Positions 9,176 through 16,547 of a DNA stretch of 64,000 bases are shown in pieces; within the stretch, counting starts at the first letter, position 1; each line of letters begins with the position of its first letter. This DNA comes from Bifidobacteriaceae bacterium. GTDB lineage: Bacteria; Actinomycetota; Actinomycetes; Actinomycetales; WQXJ01. The translations under genes were made by a program, and so were the position numbers. The stretch lies in contig JAISXH010000011.1 of NCBI GenBank assembly GCA_031270825.1, positions 76,231 through 140,230 on the forward strand. The letters run 5' to 3'. The notes beneath the pieces were generated by a model. That model saw only the letters and a list, made by a program, of their open reading frames with translations. It did no database searches and was not told the origin of the DNA.

Positions 9176-10998
9176 CCAACTCCTTAGACGGCGTGCGTGG
9201 TCGGGGAGAGGTGGTGGCGCCGGACCAGATCGCCGAACGCTTGGCCGGCGCCCCGCCGGACGTGCCCGCCGCCTTCCAGGCGCGCTTGTCCGCGGGGCTG
9301 GTCCTGGACGGGGAACTGACGCGCCGAACGGCATCGTCCCGCCTGGTGGTGTTCCTGCCCGGCGCCCAGGCCAACGAAGGGCCCCGGCGGATGCCCTTCT
9401 ACCACCGCCGCCGCTGGGTCTCCGATCTGCCTGACGCCCATGTCTTGGCCCTGGCGGACCCGGCGCTGCGGCAAGACGAGCGTTTGCGCGGAGCTTGGTT
9501 CTTGCACCCCCAGGCCGATCTGATCGCCGAGGTCGCGGATGCCGTGGCCGGCCTGGCCTTTGCCTTGGGCGTGGACACGCCGGGAATCTTGTTCTATGGC
9601 TCCTCGGCGGGCGGCTTCGGGGCGCTGATGATGGCTTCCCGCCTGGCCGGCGCGGCCGCCATCGCCGAAATCCCGCGCACGGATCTGGAGCGCAATCCGT
9701 TCAAGCGGCACGTCCTGTTGCTCGAGGAGGCGGTGGTGGGACGGCCGCTGGCGCAGTTCCGGCTGAGCTATCCCGAACGGGTCAACGTCCTGGCCCGGTT
9801 CTCCCACGAGGGCCGCATCCCGCCGTTCGTGTTGGTGACCAACACCACGGACTACTGTCATCCGGAGCACCTCGAATTGATGGAGGGCCTGTCTCGGCTC
9901 GAGTCGGTTGAGCGGTTGGGCGTCCAGCGGATCATCACGACGACAACGTTGGGCCATTATCCTCTGGGCAAACAAGAGGCCCTGGGATTGATCGAAGCCC
10001 ACTTCATGCGCCTGGATAGCGCCGGGCCGCCTGTCGCGGCGGAGCCGATTGAAGCGGTTGCCTCCGAGGCCGGGGCATCCAGGCCGGTCGCATCCGAACC
10101 AGGGGTTTCCGAGGCAGGCGCGGCCGAGGCAGGCGCGCCCGAGGCGGGCGCGGTGGCACCTCCCGATCCAGCGGTCGGCCCGCGGCCGGCGCCGACGGCG
10201 GCCGTCAACCCGCAGACCACAATTCCCAGGCAGGCACAGATGAACCACTATGTTTCGATTCGCTTCTCGGTCCGGGGCATCGCCGGAGAGCCGGAATTCG
10301 CCGATGACGCCGATCGGGCCGCTTGGTTCAAAGCCAGGGCCGACATCTTGCGGCGTTGCACTGGCCCGTCGCTGCTGCGCCAGACCACGCCGTTGCGGGC
10401 GGTGTTCATATTGATGGACAGCGCCGACCAGGAACGCTGGGAACAACACTTGAATCTGCCGGCGCCGTTCGTGCCCCTGTTCATCGAGCGCGGCGAGATC
10501 AACTCCGCGCCGGCCGCGCACATCGAAGGAACGGGGGACAGCGATGTCATCCTCACGCGCCTCGATTCCGATGACGCCTTAGCCGACAACTACCTCGAAG
10601 AAATCGGCCGGACGGCGCGGACCGCCCAAGACGGTGGCCGTGAGGAGGCGTACATAGTGGCCTGCAACGGCTACAAGACCGATTTCCGCGTCATTCAGAC
10701 CGTCTACCACACCACCTCGTCATACCTGTCGGTTTACGCCCATCGATATAGCGGCCAAGGCGTGTACCAGTTCAACCATATGAACGTTCACCAGCACAAT
10801 CCGATACTGAATGAAACCGCGCTATGGCTGCAAGTGATACACACGCGCAACATCTCCAATCGCATCCGGATCCGACGCTGCCAGCATGACCCGGATCGGG
10901 AGATCCACAACGGGTCGCCGCTTCCGGTCGAACAGGCCTGGCCGCTGGTCTTCCTGCCGGTTTGGGACCCCCGGCCCAACGCCGGGCTGGCCTCATAG
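9172..10998 (+). CDS. Fusion of alpha/beta-hydrolase-like and putative rhamnosyltransferase domains
   Basis: A 608-residue protein coupled to the preceding glycosyltransferase by a 4-base ATGA overlap. Residues about 50-275 look like an alpha/beta-hydrolase fold with a GSSAG nucleophile elbow (Ser about 145) and a late GHYP segment that could supply the catalytic His. Residues about 285-350 form an Ala/Glu/Gly/Pro linker encoded by imperfect 15-base tandem repeats. Residues about 355-590 resemble the putative rhamnosyltransferase family (PF11316, recognised from memory), with a TRLDSDDAL acidic motif near 461. The combination suggests a bifunctional glycan enzyme, for example transfer plus acyl or ester removal; this is inference. 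No signal peptide, so probably cytoplasmic. Confidence 0.7.
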   Translation: MTNSLDGVRGRGEVVAPDQIAERLAGAPPDVPAAFQARLSAGLVLDGELTRRTASSRLVVFLPGAQANEGPRRMPFYHRRRWVSDLPDAHVLALADPALRQDERLRGAWFLHPQADLIAEVADAVAGLAFALGVDTPGILFYGSSAGGFGALMMASRLAGAAAIAEIPRTDLERNPFKRHVLLLEEAVVGRPLAQFRLSYPERVNVLARFSHEGRIPPFVLVTNTTDYCHPEHLELMEGLSRLESVERLGVQRIITTTTLGHYPLGKQEALGLIEAHFMRLDSAGPPVAAEPIEAVASEAGASRPVASEPGVSEAGAAEAGAPEAGAVAPPDPAVGPRPAPTAAVNPQTTIPRQAQMNHYVSIRFSVRGIAGEPEFADDADRAAWFKARADILRRCTGPSLLRQTTPLRAVFILMDSADQERWEQHLNLPAPFVPLFIERGEINSAPAAHIEGTGDSDVILTRLDSDDALADNYLEEIGRTARTAQDGGREEAYIVACNGYKTDFRVIQTVYHTTSSYLSVYAHRYSGQGVYQFNHMNVHQHNPILNETALWLQVIHTRNISNRIRIRRCQHDPDREIHNGSPLPVEQAWPLVFLPVWDPRPNAGLAS

Positions 10999-11010
10999 CG
11001 CCGCGGGCCG

Positions 11011-12174
11011 TCAGTCGCGGCAATACAGATCGCGGCTGTAAACCTTGGCCGCCACGTCGGCCAGCTCGCGGGAACGCCGGTTGGCGATTATCAAGTCTGA
11101 TCGGCGTTTGAAATCATCTAGCTCGGCCAAGACGGTGTGGCCGTCGTAGCGGTCCTGGGCCAGCAGCGGCTCATAGATAATCAGCTCGACGCCGGCGGCG
11201 GCCAACAGCCTCATCACGCCCAGGGTGCTTGATTCCCGGAAATTGTCCGAACCGGTCTTCATGACCAGGCGGTACACGCCGATGGTCTTGGGGCCGCGGG
11301 CCAAGATGTCGGAGGCGACGAACTTCATCCTGGTCGCATTCGACGCGACCACGGCGGATATCAGGTTCTGCGGCAGCAGGCCGTAGGTGGCCAGGAGTTG
11401 GCGGGAGTCTTTGGGCAGGCAATAGCCGCCGTAGCCGAAGGAAGGGTTGTTGTAGTGATTCCCGATGCGCTCGTCTAAGCAGACCGCGTCGACAATCTGA
11501 CGCGAGTCAAGATGGTGTTCGGCGGCGTAAGTGTCGAGTTCGTTGAAGAAGGCCACTCGCAGCGCCAGGTAGGCGTTGGCGAACAGTTTTACGGATTCGG
11601 CCTCGGATGAGCCGAGCAGAACCAGCGGAGGATCGTTGAGCGCGGCTTCGACCAGAAGCCGGGCCAGCCGCCGGCCGAGGTCGGTGGTGTCGCCGATCAC
11701 GATTCGGCTGGGCCGCAGGGAGTCCTCCAGGGCGCGGGCCTCACGCAGAAACTCCGGCGCGAACACTATTTGAATGCCCTGGTGACGCCGCCTCATGCGG
11801 TTGGTGAAACCGACCGGAACAGTCGACTTGATGACGAACATCGCCTCAGGGGCGATGCGGGTGGTCTGGTCCAGCACGGCTTCCAGCGCAGACGTGTCGA
11901 AGCAACCGGATTCGTCGTCATAGTCCGTGGGGACCGCCAGGAACACGAACTCGGCATCGCGGCAAGCGGTCTGCGGCGAGTCAGTCGCAGCCAGCCGCAA
12001 CGGGGTTTCCTGCAAGTACGCGCCCAAGGTCGCGTCCGCGAACGGCGAGCGCCGCTGGTTGATCGCCGCGACCTTGCTCGAATCGACATCGCAGACGGTG
12101 ACCTGGCGAATCCGCGCCAGACAGGCGGCCAGGGTCAGGCCGACGTAACCCGCGCCGATGACGCCGATTCGCAT
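11011..12174 (-). CDS. ugd: UDP-glucose 6-dehydrogenase
   Basis: A 387-residue member of the UDP-glucose/GDP-mannose dehydrogenase family, close in length to the short Ugd type (about 388). It oxidises UDP-glucose to UDP-glucuronate with two NAD+ in the cytoplasm. Visible motifs: Rossmann GAGYVGL at 7-13, APEFLREA near 139-146, and GGYCLPKD with the catalytic Cys at about 252. GDP-mannose dehydrogenase is possible but the motifs favour UDP-glucose. It converges on the glycosyltransferase pair, consistent with precursor supply for glycan synthesis. GAGAGG lies upstream of the ATG. Confidence 0.87.
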   Translation of the reverse strand: MRIGVIGAGYVGLTLAACLARIRQVTVCDVDSSKVAAINQRRSPFADATLGAYLQETPLRLAATDSPQTACRDAEFVFLAVPTDYDDESGCFDTSALEAVLDQTTRIAPEAMFVIKSTVPVGFTNRMRRRHQGIQIVFAPEFLREARALEDSLRPSRIVIGDTTDLGRRLARLLVEAALNDPPLVLLGSSEAESVKLFANAYLALRVAFFNELDTYAAEHHLDSRQIVDAVCLDERIGNHYNNPSFGYGGYCLPKDSRQLLATYGLLPQNLISAVVASNATRMKFVASDILARGPKTIGVYRLVMKTGSDNFRESSTLGVMRLLAAAGVELIIYEPLLAQDRYDGHTVLAELDDFKRRSDLIIANRRSRELADVAAKVYSRDLYCRD

Positions 12175-12216
12175 GGCTAGAAGCCTCTCCGGGGCCGGGT
12201 CCGGCCGGCCCGCTGG

Positions 12217-13227
12217 TCAATCGAGGGGTGTGGTCGAACTCCGCGCGACGATCCGGCCGGCGATCATGTCCACCCCTGGTTGGGAGCGGCCGTTGATCGC
12301 CTCGGCCAAGCGGGTGGCGGCGCGCCGGCCCAACTGTTCCAGGTTCATGTCGACGCTCGTCAGCGGCACGCGGGCGCCGGCGGCCAGGACCTCCCAGTTG
12401 TCGTGTCCCATGACGGCGACGTCGGTCGGGACGTCCAGCCCGCGTTCACGCAGCGCGTCGAGCACGCCGCGGGCGATAAGGTCGCTGCCGCAAAGGATGG
12501 CGTCGACGTCTGGCGCCTGATCCAACAACAGACGCGTCGCGCCCCGTCCCCAGGCTTCCGACCAGGTCCCAAAGACCGGCTCGGCGACCAGCCTGAGACC
12601 GGCCTTGGCGAGGGCTTCGATGGCGCCGGCGGCTCGCTCTTGGGCGGCGCCGTAGGTCGGATCGCCGGTGATGATGGCGACACGGGAACGCCCACAGGCC
12701 AAGAGGTGCTCAATGCTGAGCCGCCCGGCGCCGACGTTGTCGAAAACCACCGAGCAGTCTGTCGGGTCCTGCGAGGGCGCATAGGCGTACACGATCGGCA
12801 CGGGGATGTCGTGGCCCAGGGTTGAGCGCGCATTCGTCCGTTCGCCGACCACCACGATGCCGTCGACCCGACGCCCCAAGAGGGTCCGCAGTTGATAGCG
12901 TTCCCGAATCGCGTCTCCACGTGCGTCGGTGAGCAGGACGGAAGTGTTCTCGGCGCCGAGGGCGTCCTCAATGCCGAGCAGAATCGGGATGGAGAACCGC
13001 CCTTCCAGATCGTGGGTGATCAGGCCAACGGTTCCGGACCGCCCCGAGAGCAGCCCTTTGGCCAGAGCGTTGGGAACGAACCCCAACTTGTCGGCGGCGT
13101 GCAGGACCCGCTGGCGGGTGGAGGCCCGAACCTGGGCGCGTCCGTTGAGGGCTTTGGACGCCGTCGCCACCGACACGCCTGCTTCTGTGGCGACTTGCGC
13201 GAGGGTGACAACCTTGTCCGCGCTCAT
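12217..13227 (-). CDS. LacI-family transcriptional regulator of the sugar ABC/GH127 locus
   Basis: A 336-residue LacI/GalR regulator, read from the ATG at 13227, which has AGGAGGGG about 9 bases upstream; an upstream in-frame extension to 13317 lacks this site. The N-terminal helix-turn-helix (TLAQVATEAGVSVATASKALNG) is followed by the hinge and a periplasmic-binding-protein-like sugar sensor. It is divergent from the binding-protein gene at 13402. A perfect 12-base palindrome in its own leader (13250-13261) suggests autoregulation, and TTTTCGGT repeats in front of the importer are candidate target sites. Probable effector: an arabinose-containing sugar, inferred from the GH127 gene in the divergent operon. 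Confidence 0.85.
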   Translation of the reverse strand: MSADKVVTLAQVATEAGVSVATASKALNGRAQVRASTRQRVLHAADKLGFVPNALAKGLLSGRSGTVGLITHDLEGRFSIPILLGIEDALGAENTSVLLTDARGDAIRERYQLRTLLGRRVDGIVVVGERTNARSTLGHDIPVPIVYAYAPSQDPTDCSVVFDNVGAGRLSIEHLLACGRSRVAIITGDPTYGAAQERAAGAIEALAKAGLRLVAEPVFGTWSEAWGRGATRLLLDQAPDVDAILCGSDLIARGVLDALRERGLDVPTDVAVMGHDNWEVLAAGARVPLTSVDMNLEQLGRRAATRLAEAINGRSQPGVDMIAGRIVARSSTTPLD

Positions 13228-13249
13228 CCGCAGCCCCTCCTGACGTCTC

Positions 13250-13261
13250 GAAACCGGTTTC
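13250..13261. promoter_or_regulatory. Perfect palindrome GAAACCGGTTTC, LacI-type operator
   Basis: A 12-base perfect dyad with a central CpG, as is usual for LacI-family operators, 23 bases upstream of the lacI start. It is well placed to block lacI transcription (autoregulation). Confidence 0.55.
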
Positions 13262-13295
13262 TTCCGATGATACAGGAAACGCCCAGCTAAGGTCT

Positions 13296-13325
13296 TTGAC
13301 ACGCTTCCGAAGGCCATGCTACGCT
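13296..13325 (+). promoter_or_regulatory. Promoter of the sugar ABC / GH127 operon
   Basis: A perfect -35 box TTGACA (13296-13301), an 18-base spacer and TACGCT (13320-13325). The expected start, near 13332, falls immediately before the operator repeat at 13333-13351. Confidence 0.6.
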
Positions 13326-13332
13326 AAGAAAA

Positions 13333-13351
13333 CCTTTTCGGTATTTTCGGT
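13333..13351. promoter_or_regulatory. Tandem TTTTCGGTA operator repeat
   Basis: The nonamer TTTTCGGTA occurs twice in direct tandem just downstream of the predicted transcription start. It matches the site at 155-173 before the secreted glycosidase-like gene. Likely bound by the divergent LacI protein, although direct repeats are less typical of LacI than palindromes. Confidence 0.45.
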
Positions 13352-13401
13352 AATCTAGCGAATCCTACCGGCATATGAGTCCAAACAAAGGAGATTAGAC
13401 C

Positions 13402-14736
13402 ATGTCTCAGAAGCAGCGCAGCGCTCGGGTTTCCCGACGGGTGCTCATCCTGACGCTAGTGGGCGCAGTCGGCCTGACCCTGGCCGCCTGCGAGCAGGAT
13501 TCTTCGCCCTCGTCCAAGAGCACTCCGCCAAGCGGCGCCAGCGGGGCGGCTGGCGACACCATCGGCGTGGACGACGGCACGGAATTGACCATGTGGACGC
13601 GGGCGCCATTGGAGCGCCAGGCCAATGCTTTGGTCGACGCCTACAACTCAAGCCATCAGAACCAAGTCAAACTCGAGATCATCCCCAATGACGACATGGA
13701 GGGCAAGGTCGGCGCCGCCGCCACCAACGACGAGCTTCCCGACCTGCTCGCCGGCGATGTGGTGCGGTTGCCCTACTGGGTCGAAAACGGCATGTTCACG
13801 GAACTGACCGACCAGATCGAAGCGCTGCCGTTCCGGTCCGATATCGCCCGGGGCCACCTCGACGCCGGAACCCTCGACGGCCAGGAACACACGGTGCCGT
13901 TCGTCACAGACATCTCCGTGATGGTCTGGAACAAGGATCTCTACGAGGCCGCCGGGCTCGATCCGGAGAAGGGCCCGACAACTCTGCAAGAGTTCGTCGA
14001 CCAGTCCAAAGCGGTGGCGGCGTCCGGCGGGGCAGACGTGTCCGGCACTTACTTTGGCGGCAACTGCGGCGGCTGCTTGGTCTTCACCTGGTTCCCGTAC
14101 ATCTGGGGCGCCGGCGACGAGGTCCTCTCCGAGGACGGCAAGACCGCCCTGCTCGACGGAGACAACGCCAAAGCGGTCTATGCGGCCTATAAGGACTTGT
14201 ACAAGTCCGGCGCTGTGGGCGAAGGATCCAAGGAAGAGACCGGTGGGACTTGGACGGCGCCCTTCGCCGAGGGCAAGATCGGGGTCATGCCCTATCCCAA
14301 CACCTCCGTCTACGCTGCGGCGGAAGCGGGCATCAACGTCGGTGTGGGCGCGATCCCTGGCGTCAGCGGCGGTCAGTCCACGTTCCTCGGCGGCGACGCG
14401 ATGGGGATTTCGAAAGACTCGAAGAGCGTGGAGCAGGCCTGGAATTTCCTCGCTTGGATGCTCTCGGACGAAACCCAACTCGAGGTTGTCGCCAAGAACG
14501 GCGAGGTGCCTTGCCGCACGTCGCTGCTCGACAACGAGTACACCCAGGCTGATCCGCTGGCTTTGACCATGAACGCGACCGTGGCTTACGGGCGCACACC
14601 AGTTGCCACCTATTTCGCCGAGGCGTTCAACGCGGCGGGCAGCCCCTGGACGGTGCTCTTCCGCAACGCGGTCTTCGAGGACGCGGACACGCTGGGCGCG
14701 GACAATCAGGCGATAACGGACGTGCTGGACCAGTAA
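13402..14736 (+). CDS. Sugar ABC transporter substrate-binding lipoprotein
   Basis: A 444-residue family-1 extracellular solute-binding protein. The lipoprotein signal ends in LTLAAC with the modified Cys at 30, so the protein is anchored outside the membrane. It delivers an oligosaccharide or sugar to the two permeases encoded directly downstream. AGGAG is well placed before the ATG. It is the first gene of an operon of binding protein, two permeases and GH127, divergent from lacI. The substrate is inferred from GH127 to be a beta-arabinofuranoside-containing sugar. Confidence 0.88.
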   Translation: MSQKQRSARVSRRVLILTLVGAVGLTLAACEQDSSPSSKSTPPSGASGAAGDTIGVDDGTELTMWTRAPLERQANALVDAYNSSHQNQVKLEIIPNDDMEGKVGAAATNDELPDLLAGDVVRLPYWVENGMFTELTDQIEALPFRSDIARGHLDAGTLDGQEHTVPFVTDISVMVWNKDLYEAAGLDPEKGPTTLQEFVDQSKAVAASGGADVSGTYFGGNCGGCLVFTWFPYIWGAGDEVLSEDGKTALLDGDNAKAVYAAYKDLYKSGAVGEGSKEETGGTWTAPFAEGKIGVMPYPNTSVYAAAEAGINVGVGAIPGVSGGQSTFLGGDAMGISKDSKSVEQAWNFLAWMLSDETQLEVVAKNGEVPCRTSLLDNEYTQADPLALTMNATVAYGRTPVATYFAEAFNAAGSPWTVLFRNAVFEDADTLGADNQAITDVLDQ

Positions 14737-14756
14737 ACCCGTCAGCTGGCCGGGTA

Positions 14757-14779
14757 CCCACGGGGGTGGGCGCCGTGGG
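14757..14779 (+). promoter_or_regulatory. Intercistronic hairpin
   Basis: CCCACGG (14757-14763) and CCGTGGG (14773-14779) form a 7-base stem between the binding-protein and permease genes. Such hairpins often stabilise the binding-protein mRNA or reduce downstream transcription, giving excess binding protein. There is no T-run. Confidence 0.45.
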
Positions 14780-14809
14780 TCCCCGGCGGGCTGCCCAAGC
14801 GAGGTGGCG

Positions 14810-15718
14810 ATGAAAAAGGTTGGCACGGTCCCAGCGCGAAGGATGAACTTCGCCGCCAAGTCGCGACGAGCCGGTCTTGCCTATGTGAGCCCGTTGACCG
14901 TGGTGGTGTTGGTCTTCTTCGTGGTTCCCATTCTCCTGGTCTTCTACATGTCCGGGACGGACTGGAAGCTGCTGGGCGGAAACAAGGGCTGGAATTTCCC
15001 CGAGAACTACGCTGATGTGCTGGACAATCGCATGTTCTGGCCGGCGGTCGGCTTCACGGTCAAGTACACGGTCATCGCCACCGTCCTGCTGATCGGCCTG
15101 GGGCTGGGCCTAGCTTTGCTGGTGCAGGAGAGTTCGCGCTGGAAGGGTCTGCTCCGCACGGCCATTCTGCTGCCGGCGGCGACCGGCCTGGCCTCGGCTT
15201 CCTTGCTGTTTTATGCGCTGTATTCGCCGCAAGTCGGCCCGCTCAAAGGAGCGCTCTCGAAGATTGGTGTGGCGTCGATTTTGGGCAGTCCGGACGGCGC
15301 GTTGTGGGCCACGGTCTTTCTGATTCTGTGGCGGTATGTCGGCTTCTACATGCTCTTGTTGCTGGTGGGCCTGCAGGGGATCGGGACGGAGCTATATGAG
15401 GCGGCGCGGGTTGACGGCGCCAAGACCTTGAGCATCTTCACGCATATCACCCTGCCGCTGTTGCGGCCAGCGCTGGCGTTGTCCACGATCATGTGTGTCA
15501 CCGGCTCGTTGCTGGCGTTCGACCAGTTCTACATTCTGACCAAGGGCGGACCCGATGGATCGACTATGACCGTGGTCCAGTTGGTCTACAACTTGGCTTT
15601 CGAATCGAAACGGTCTCTCGGCATGGCCGCGGCGCTGTCGGTGGTGGCGCTGCTGGCGTTGATCGTGGTGAACATAGTCCAGTTGCGGGCGCTCAGGGGA
15701 GGCGACGATGAGGCGTAG
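14810..15718 (+). CDS. Sugar ABC transporter permease (MalF/UgpA type)
   Basis: About 302 residues with six predicted membrane helices and the EAA loop (YEAARVDGAKTLSIFTHITLPLL) that contacts the ATPase. The start is taken as the ATG at 14810 with GAGG upstream; a GTG two codons earlier is possible. The gene overlaps the next permease by 11 bases. No ATPase gene is present in the operon, so the pair probably uses a shared MsiK-type ATPase encoded elsewhere, a common arrangement in Actinobacteria. Confidence 0.87.
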   Translation: MKKVGTVPARRMNFAAKSRRAGLAYVSPLTVVVLVFFVVPILLVFYMSGTDWKLLGGNKGWNFPENYADVLDNRMFWPAVGFTVKYTVIATVLLIGLGLGLALLVQESSRWKGLLRTAILLPAATGLASASLLFYALYSPQVGPLKGALSKIGVASILGSPDGALWATVFLILWRYVGFYMLLLLVGLQGIGTELYEAARVDGAKTLSIFTHITLPLLRPALALSTIMCVTGSLLAFDQFYILTKGGPDGSTMTVVQLVYNLAFESKRSLGMAAALSVVALLALIVVNIVQLRALRGGDDEA

Positions 15719-16541
15719 GAGCAGCGCGGCCAGGTTGGCTATCCGCACGCCGTACTTCGTGCTCACCGGAGGTTTGGCGATCATCTTCTTGTATCCGCTG
15801 ATTTGGGCGGGTGTCGGCTCCTTCGCCCCTTCGCCGGGATCGAACCAGGTCGAGGGCTGGGGGTTCGGCAATTACGTCACTTTGGCGAACTTCCAAGCCG
15901 GGTTGGGAACCTATCTGTTCAACTCACTCGTGGTCAGCGTGTTGGCGGTGCTCTTCACGCTGACTTTGTCGTTCTTCGGCGGCTACGCCTTCGCCTGCTT
16001 CCGGTTCCCGGGACGCAACGGACTGTTCTTGTTGGTGCTTTCGATTCTGATGGTGCCCTATGCGACCTTGCTCATACCGCTGGTGATTTGGCTGAAGACA
16101 GTTCACTTGAACAACACCCTGGTTGGCGTGGCCATAATCATGGCCGTGTTCCAGTTGCCGTTCGCGGTGTTCATGATGCGTATCTCATTCGAGGCGGTGC
16201 CACGCGACATCGCCGAGGCGGCGCGGGTGGACGGCTGCTCGAACTGGACGGCGTTGTGGCGCATACTGATTCACGCCGTCAAGCCCGGTCTCATCACGGT
16301 GGGCATGTTCGCCTTCTTGGCGGCCTGGAACGACTTCATGGTGCCGTTGTACTTGCTCGGCGGCGACAACCAGACCCTGCCCCTAGCCCTGGTCAACATG
16401 CGCCAGCAGGTAATGGGTGTGATCGACTACGGCGCCACCCAAGCGGGGGTGACTGTGATGACGGTGCCCTGCCTGATTCTGTTCCTGGTCCTGCAAAGGC
16501 ACTATGTGCGCGGGTTCATGTCCGGCGCGCTGAAGGGTTGA
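15708..16541 (+). CDS. Sugar ABC transporter permease (MalG type)
   Basis: A 277-residue second permease with about six membrane helices and the EAA loop (IAEAARVDGCSNWTALWRILI). Its ATG lies inside the end of the previous permease gene, implying coupled translation. It forms the import channel with that protein. It ends 6 bases before the GH127 gene, so import and intracellular cleavage are encoded together. Confidence 0.87.
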   Translation: MRRRSSAARLAIRTPYFVLTGGLAIIFLYPLIWAGVGSFAPSPGSNQVEGWGFGNYVTLANFQAGLGTYLFNSLVVSVLAVLFTLTLSFFGGYAFACFRFPGRNGLFLLVLSILMVPYATLLIPLVIWLKTVHLNNTLVGVAIIMAVFQLPFAVFMMRISFEAVPRDIAEAARVDGCSNWTALWRILIHAVKPGLITVGMFAFLAAWNDFMVPLYLLGGDNQTLPLALVNMRQQVMGVIDYGATQAGVTVMTVPCLILFLVLQRHYVRGFMSGALKG

Positions 16542-16547
16542 ACAGCA

